A DNA stretch of 61,831 nucleotides, taken from positions 18,922-80,752 of the forward strand of contig QZLH01000247.1 of assembly GCA_003833135.1 (NCBI GenBank), in the 5' to 3' direction. The position numbers were made by a program, and so were the translations under genes. Position 1 is the first letter of the stretch; each line of letters starts with the position of its first letter. Of the stretch, positions 57,067-61,831 are shown piece after piece. The DNA comes from Oehlia diaphana. Its lineage: Eukaryota; Glomeromycota; Glomeromycetes; Glomerales; Glomeraceae. Under the pieces are notes generated by a model, which ran no database searches, had not been told where the DNA came from, and saw only the letters and a list, made by a program, of their open reading frames with translations.

Positions 57067-58374
57067 ATGATGCTCTTAAATTTTTTCAAAGAAAAGAAAA
57101 AAAATGAACAAACAAAAAAGGTAGATTTTAGATATTCTAAACCACTTCCACCAGAAATAGTTCGACTTATTATTCTTTATTTAAAAAATGATAAAAAATC
57201 TCTTCATTCATGCTTATTAGTTTCTCGAAATTGGTGCAGAGAAACGGTAGATTTATTATGGAAACAACCATTTCATTTCTTATATACTTGTAATAAAATA
57301 AACTCTTCAGTTACTTCACAATATAGAAAATCTAAATTATACAATCAACAATATTGCTGTTCAAATGAGAAACGACGACATCAAGCTACTAATTTATTGA
57401 TGACCTATTTATTAATTAAACATGATAAAGAATTCGTTGAAGAAGGAATTATTAAATCGGAAAGTGAAAGAATTACTTTTAATTATTTCGAATTTTTATT
57501 TGTATTGGATTTGCATGAATTATATTATGCAGTTAAAGATTGGAATCGATGGAATATGCCCATTTCAAAATTCAATAGAGATAATCCTTTACCTCTAAAA
57601 TTTGAAAGTATAATTAGATACTTTATTATGAATACATCAAAGTTACAAGTACTTTCATTAGATACAAAATTTATCCTCTATGAATTTAACAACAAAAATC
57701 CTTGTTCATTTCTTATTGATGTTAAATTAAATAAATATAATAATAATAACGAATATTTTAGTTACCGTGATAATTACATTCTTAAGTTATTAATTGAAGA
57801 ATCGAATTCTATCCAATTTTTTGATAATTTAACTGAACTCATATTAACTATAGAGGAATATAAATATGAAATACTCCTTTTTCTTTCACAAATTTGTCAT
57901 AATATTCAAAAATTAATCATTAATTATAGTGAATCTAATTCTCTTATTTCTTTAATTAGAACTCAACATAATTTAGTTCATTTTGAGATATTTGATGTTC
58001 CAGAAATGTATATAATTGAAATTTTAGAATCTTTAAAATATTCTCAACATAATTCATTAAGAACTTTAATTCTTAATAACGTACAGATTATTTCTAATAG
58101 TACTATTTTATTATACCTAAAATATTTACAAAATTTACAAGAATTAAGGTTTAATAATTGTATATATAGAAGAAATCTATTTTTTGATAATGAATATAAT
58201 AAGAAAGATATATTTGATGAAGAAAAAAATTATGAGGAAGGTTTATGGTTACCTAATCTTAAATATCTTCAAGTAAATTTTATTGATGAAAATGAAGAAG
58301 AATTTAATGAATTATCATTTATTCTATCTTCAATTTTAACTAGATGTTCTCCTTTAATGATTAGTAATATTTAA
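57067..58374 (+). CDS. F-box protein 1 (single exon, ~434 residues)
   Basis: A single uninterrupted frame. There are two in-frame ATGs, at 57067 and 57070; the paralogue starts at the position of the second, which is probably equivalent. Residues about 26-70 form an F-box: LPPEIVRLIILYL, SLHSCLLVSRNWCRETVDLLW. The rest is a Leu/Ile/Asn-rich region with loose LRR-like periodicity (LTELILTI, SLRTLILNN, LQNLQELRFNNC) and an acidic end (DENEEEFNELSF). F-box proteins bind Skp1 and bring substrates to SCF ubiquitin ligases; the substrate here is unknown. It is a tandem paralogue of 59695-61020. Such F-box families are greatly expanded in Rhizophagus. Confidence 0.88.
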   Translation: MMLLNFFKEKKKNEQTKKVDFRYSKPLPPEIVRLIILYLKNDKKSLHSCLLVSRNWCRETVDLLWKQPFHFLYTCNKINSSVTSQYRKSKLYNQQYCCSNEKRRHQATNLLMTYLLIKHDKEFVEEGIIKSESERITFNYFEFLFVLDLHELYYAVKDWNRWNMPISKFNRDNPLPLKFESIIRYFIMNTSKLQVLSLDTKFILYEFNNKNPCSFLIDVKLNKYNNNNEYFSYRDNYILKLLIEESNSIQFFDNLTELILTIEEYKYEILLFLSQICHNIQKLIINYSESNSLISLIRTQHNLVHFEIFDVPEMYIIEILESLKYSQHNSLRTLILNNVQIISNSTILLYLKYLQNLQELRFNNCIYRRNLFFDNEYNKKDIFDEEKNYEEGLWLPNLKYLQVNFIDENEEEFNELSFILSSILTRCSPLMISNI

Positions 58375-58603
58375 CAATTTTACTAAACCATAGTACCAAT
58401 GATATTTATTATTAATATTTACTATTGTATGTATATATTTTTATAATAAATTTTATGCAATAAATTAAAATTCATAATTTTTAGTGGATTTATTTCTGCT
58501 TTAGGCTATATTTAGATTTATACGAATTGTACATTATTGATAATAAACATTAAAGGATTTTATGATATATTCAAAAGTATAATATTAAAACTTTTACCAA
58601 AAA

Positions 58604-58786
58604 GTGGTACCCATCTCCTATAATAGACATCAGTTTCAAGTGAACATCTGTTCGTTTAATGAAGTAGTAGGTAATCAAATAAAACCAAACTTTTTACTAA
58701 GATATGATAACCAAGGTACACAGACTAAAACTGAAAATATACAAGGCGATAATTTTGCCGTCACGTTCGGCGTTTCAAATCAATAA
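58604..58786 (+). pseudogene. Orphan exon-like remnant between the F-box genes
   Basis: A 60-codon open stretch with ordinary coding composition (FNEVVGNQIKPNFLLRYDNQ, GDNFAVTFGVSNQ) and no ATG start. Its first third is repeated, decayed, at about 61325-61385 downstream of the second F-box gene. It may be a leftover terminal exon of an unidentified gene that was duplicated with the F-box gene. Confidence 0.4.
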
Positions 58787-59694
58787 AAGATATAAAAAAT
58801 ATCAAAAAAAAAAATGCCTTAATCACTATATTAATATATAATTTTGTATTTATCAGAAATTATCACCAATTTCTGAAATTGTTATTTTAAGTTATTTGTA
58901 AATTTTCTTATTTAATAATACCATGGAATTCTGAGAAATAAATAAATATTTATAATTTTAACGATTTACCAGTTTATTAATTTAAATTATGTTATTCTTT
59001 CAATATATTTTGCTTTTGATTTCTTAAAAATAATGCTATAAAAAATAATTATTTTTTTTTGAAAACTTGGTCATACTTTAAAAAATTCAGTTCAAATATT
59101 ATTATTAATATCAAAAAAAATAAAAAATTTTTTAATTACACGAAGAAGTTAATTAAATTTTGATAGATTTAGTAGTTAATAGGGATCAAAATTGACATTC
59201 TTATCAAATGTTTAATTCTGATAAATAAAATGTCACTACTAAGTAGTTATTGAATAAAAATTTTAATTAAAACCTTTCAAAATATATAATCATCAAATCA
59301 TGAATAAGAAAGATAATGTACTTTTATTTTTGTTCATTTAAAAAAGAAACTTAGTTCTTTTTCATATGAACAGGATAACCCTGTAAAAAAGTCGATCCAT
59401 TTTTTATATTCCATCTTTTTTCCGTAAAAGGCTCATATATATCATGAAATTTATCGAATTATTTACATTTTCCGTGAATAGATCCGTGAAAGGCCCATTT
59501 TTACGGAGTTTTTACAGAAATAACGGATAAAATTTTTTATTGGGCATTTTCGTTCGCGTAATTTCTTATATCACGTGAGATCGGCAATTTGCAATGATCA
59601 TCTGGAATGGCTGAATCACAAGATGTTTAAGGCGTTGTGATACGTTAATATTTGTTATTTATTCCGTCATTGTTTTGGGATTTATTTCGTAACA
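58787..59694. other. Intergenic spacer between F-box genes
   Basis: AT-rich. 59380-59545 has a G/C-richer patch with CCGTAAAAGG and CCGTGAAAGGCCCA words ending TTTTTATTGGGCAT, possibly a short element. The 5' flank of the second F-box gene (from about 59640) repeats that of the first. Confidence 0.45.
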
Positions 59695-61020
59695 ATGCTT
59701 CTTTTAAATTTTTTCACAAAAAACAACGAAAATAATGTTGGATATTCTAAAACACTTCCACCAGAATTAATTCGTCCGATTGTTCTTCATTTAAAAAATG
59801 ATAAAAAATCTCTTCATTCTTGCTTATTAGTTTCTAGAGATTGGTGTAAAGAAACGGTAGATTTATTATGGAGACAACCATTTCATTTCTTATACACTTG
59901 CAATAAAACAAACTCTTCAGTTTTTTCACGATTTAAAAATTCTAAAAAATATTGCTGTTCAAATAAGAAGCGTCAATATCAAGCCAATAATTTATTGATG
60001 ACCTATCTATTAATTAAACATGATAAGGAATTCGTTAAAAAAGGAATTATTAAAGCGAAAAGTAAAAGAATTACTTTTGATTATTTCGAATTTTTATTTG
60101 TATTGGACTTTCATGAATTATATTGTACAATTAAAGATTGGAATCAATGGAATAAATTCAATACAAAATTCAGCAAAAAAAATGCATTTGAAAGTATAAT
60201 GAAATACTTTATTATGAACACACCAAAGTTAAAAATACTTTCATTCGATCCTTTCTATAAGATTAATAACAAAAATCCTTGTTCATTTCTTATTAAAGTA
60301 AATAAATATTATAGAGGTGATGTTAATGATGATTGCAACCATTTTAGTTTCTTGGATAATTACATTCTTAAATTATTAATTAAGGAATCTCAAATTCCTG
60401 AAGTTACTCAATTTTTTGCCAATTTAACTGAACTCATACTCACTATAAGAGAAAGGAAATATGGAATATTCTCTTCTCTTTCACTAATTTGTCATAATAT
60501 TCAAAAATTAATCATTAGAATTAATTATCCTAGCTACTCTTTTCGTGGATTTGGAACAACGCAAGAAATATCATGTGAATCTTATTGTCTTGCTTCTCTA
60601 ATAAGATCTCAACATAATTTAATTCATTTTGAAATATTTGATATTCCAGAATGGGGTATATATAAAATTTTAGAATATTTAAAAGAATTTCAACATAATT
60701 CATTAAAAATTTTGATTTTTAATAATGCACGGATTATGTATAATAGCAATATTTTATCTTACATAAGATATTTACAAAATTTGCAAGAATTAAGGTTTAA
60801 TAGATGTATTTATAATAGAAATGTATTTTTTAATAATAAGAAAAATAAGAATGATATATTTGATGAAGAAAATAATTATGAGAAAGGTTTATGTTTGCCT
60901 AATCTTAAATATCTTCAAGTAAATTTTATTGATGAAAATGAAGAAGAATTCAATGAATTATCATTTATTCTATCTTCAATTTTAATTAGATGTTCTCCTT
61001 TATTAAATAATGATATTTAA
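59695..61020 (+). CDS. F-box protein 2 (single exon, 441 residues)
   Basis: It is collinear with F-box protein 1 over its whole length. The F-box is LPPELIRPIVLHL...SLHSCLLVSRDWCKETVDLLW at about residues 22-66. The same PFHFLYTCNK, LLMTYLLIKHDKEFV and IFDEENNYE...LPNLKYLQV blocks follow. It differs by several indels, including an insertion of about 15 residues (SFRGFGTTQEIS) before the SLIRSQHNL block. Its likely role is a substrate adaptor of an SCF ligase. The frame is open and both copies look functional, so the duplication is under at least some constraint or is recent. Confidence 0.88.
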   Translation: MLLLNFFTKNNENNVGYSKTLPPELIRPIVLHLKNDKKSLHSCLLVSRDWCKETVDLLWRQPFHFLYTCNKTNSSVFSRFKNSKKYCCSNKKRQYQANNLLMTYLLIKHDKEFVKKGIIKAKSKRITFDYFEFLFVLDFHELYCTIKDWNQWNKFNTKFSKKNAFESIMKYFIMNTPKLKILSFDPFYKINNKNPCSFLIKVNKYYRGDVNDDCNHFSFLDNYILKLLIKESQIPEVTQFFANLTELILTIRERKYGIFSSLSLICHNIQKLIIRINYPSYSFRGFGTTQEISCESYCLASLIRSQHNLIHFEIFDIPEWGIYKILEYLKEFQHNSLKILIFNNARIMYNSNILSYIRYLQNLQELRFNRCIYNRNVFFNNKKNKNDIFDEENNYEKGLCLPNLKYLQVNFIDENEEEFNELSFILSSILIRCSPLLNNDI

Positions 61021-61394
61021 CAATTTTACTAAAACCATATATACCAATATTGTTTAATATTGGTACTTATGTATATTTTATAATTATTTTTTTTTTTTAT
61101 TATTTATATCACAAATAAAAAATAAATTTATGTAATAAATTATAAACATTCATAATTTTCAATGAATCTATTTCTGATTTAAGTAAATTATATGTGAAAG
61201 ATATTATTTATATTAAGGTTTATTAAGAATTAAAAATTGTATATAATTGATTATAAACTGATTAAGAAGTTTTAAGCAAGTTAAGGTATATTCAAAATAT
61301 AATATTAAAACTTTAACAAAAAGGTGGGATCTACTCTTTCATAACATCTGAACATCTGTTTGTTTAATTATATAGGTAATCAAATGGGATCGCC

Positions 61395-61540
61395 CAAAAA
61401 TCCTGACACCTATAATATCGACAGTCTATAATTCCGACACCAAAATCCCGATAAATGCAAATCCCGATTGAATCAAAATCCTGACAGTCACAGAATCCCG
61501 ATGATTTAAAATCTTGACAGCCAAAATCCTGGCTAAGATT
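61395..61540. repeat. Degenerate AATCC(C/T)GACA repeat cluster
   Basis: About nine loosely spaced words of the type AAAATCCTGACA, AATCCCGATAA or ATTCCGACACC occur in 140 bases, right where F-box duplicate homology ends. The structure resembles the TCGGTGA clusters at 6231 and 9335. Confidence 0.6.
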
Positions 61541-61831
61541 CGATTAGATGAATTTGAGATTAGTTAATTTTTTTGATGCAATTGTTTCTAATTTTAGAAG
61601 ATAAGGAATAGTTAGTAATCTAGTATTATACTGTACATAATCCTTTAAACTAAGATAATAATTTTTTTCTTTTAATTTCATTAATAATATAGTAACGTTA
61701 GTTAATTTACATAAAATTTGCAAACAATTTACATTGGTATTAATAAAATTTGCAATAAATTAACCCGTTACTGCGTCATTGCATTTTTAAAATTATATTG
61801 AAAAAAAAAAAACTTTGGAATTATGATTGTC
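61541..61831. other. AT-rich window end, no feature recognised
   Basis: No gene or repeat seen. Confidence 0.4.

Larger units (their letters stand above)
57000..61390 (+). repeat. Tandem duplication of the F-box locus
   Basis: Copy 1 (about 57000-58690) and copy 2 (about 59640-61390) share the 5' flank, the gene and the 3' flank (AACATCTGTT(C/T)GTTTAAT...GTAATCAAAT). Homology stops at about 61390, where the CCCGA repeat begins. Confidence 0.8.

Overview
The window reads as nuclear DNA of an arbuscular mycorrhizal fungus (Glomeromycotina, most like Rhizophagus). The DNA is extremely AT-rich with long A/T runs. Genes have many short introns (often GTAAGT...TAG) and belong to families expanded in that group: zinc-ribbon/TKL-type kinases with an HRDFHSGNIL catalytic loop, F-box proteins, a Crinkler-type protein, a PGGW-type methyltransferase and ubiquitin-like repeat proteins. 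The assignment is inferred from protein families and base composition; no marker gene is present.

Layout. 238-2545 (+): five-exon signal-peptide/7-TM protein. 7363-10655: two decayed kinase copies broken up by small foldback elements. 10887-13605 (+): near-complete kinase gene with one apparent 1-nt frameshift. 13805-14734: a segment copied from the 3' flank of the lactone oxidase gene 25 kb away. 15491-24086: Ty3-type LTR retrotransposon on the minus strand with LTRs, TSD, gag, protease and integrase tail. RT and RNase H are deleted, its left LTR carries a nested element and a 498-N gap, and it sits inside a decayed host-type repeat gene. 24087-32990: repeat-rich zone with a 949-bp Mutator-like foldback element (10-bp TSD), a decayed hAT transposase, smaller MITEs and a tandem array of mini-exon-like units.

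34024-36861 (-): Crinkler-type gene (header, P-loop NTPase, restriction-nuclease-like domain). 39258-41463 (-): six-exon FAD-dependent aldono-lactone oxidase-like gene. 44743-50677 (-): tandem duplication. One member is an intact 942-residue protein with six ubiquitin-like domains, a ZZ zinc finger and an iodothyronine-deiodinase-like thioredoxin-fold domain with Cys in place of Sec. The other is a frameshifted, internally deleted pseudogene. 52382-53869 (-): five-exon methyltransferase-like gene. 57067-61020 (+): two tandem F-box proteins whose flanks are duplicated as well.

The genes do not form a pathway. The window is best read as a fungal accessory region shaped by tandem and segmental duplication, transposon insertion and gene decay. 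The most unusual gene is the ubiquitin-like/ZZ/deiodinase-like fusion. Exon coordinates were worked out by hand from GT...AG signals, reading-frame phase and family similarity; none has been checked against transcripts.
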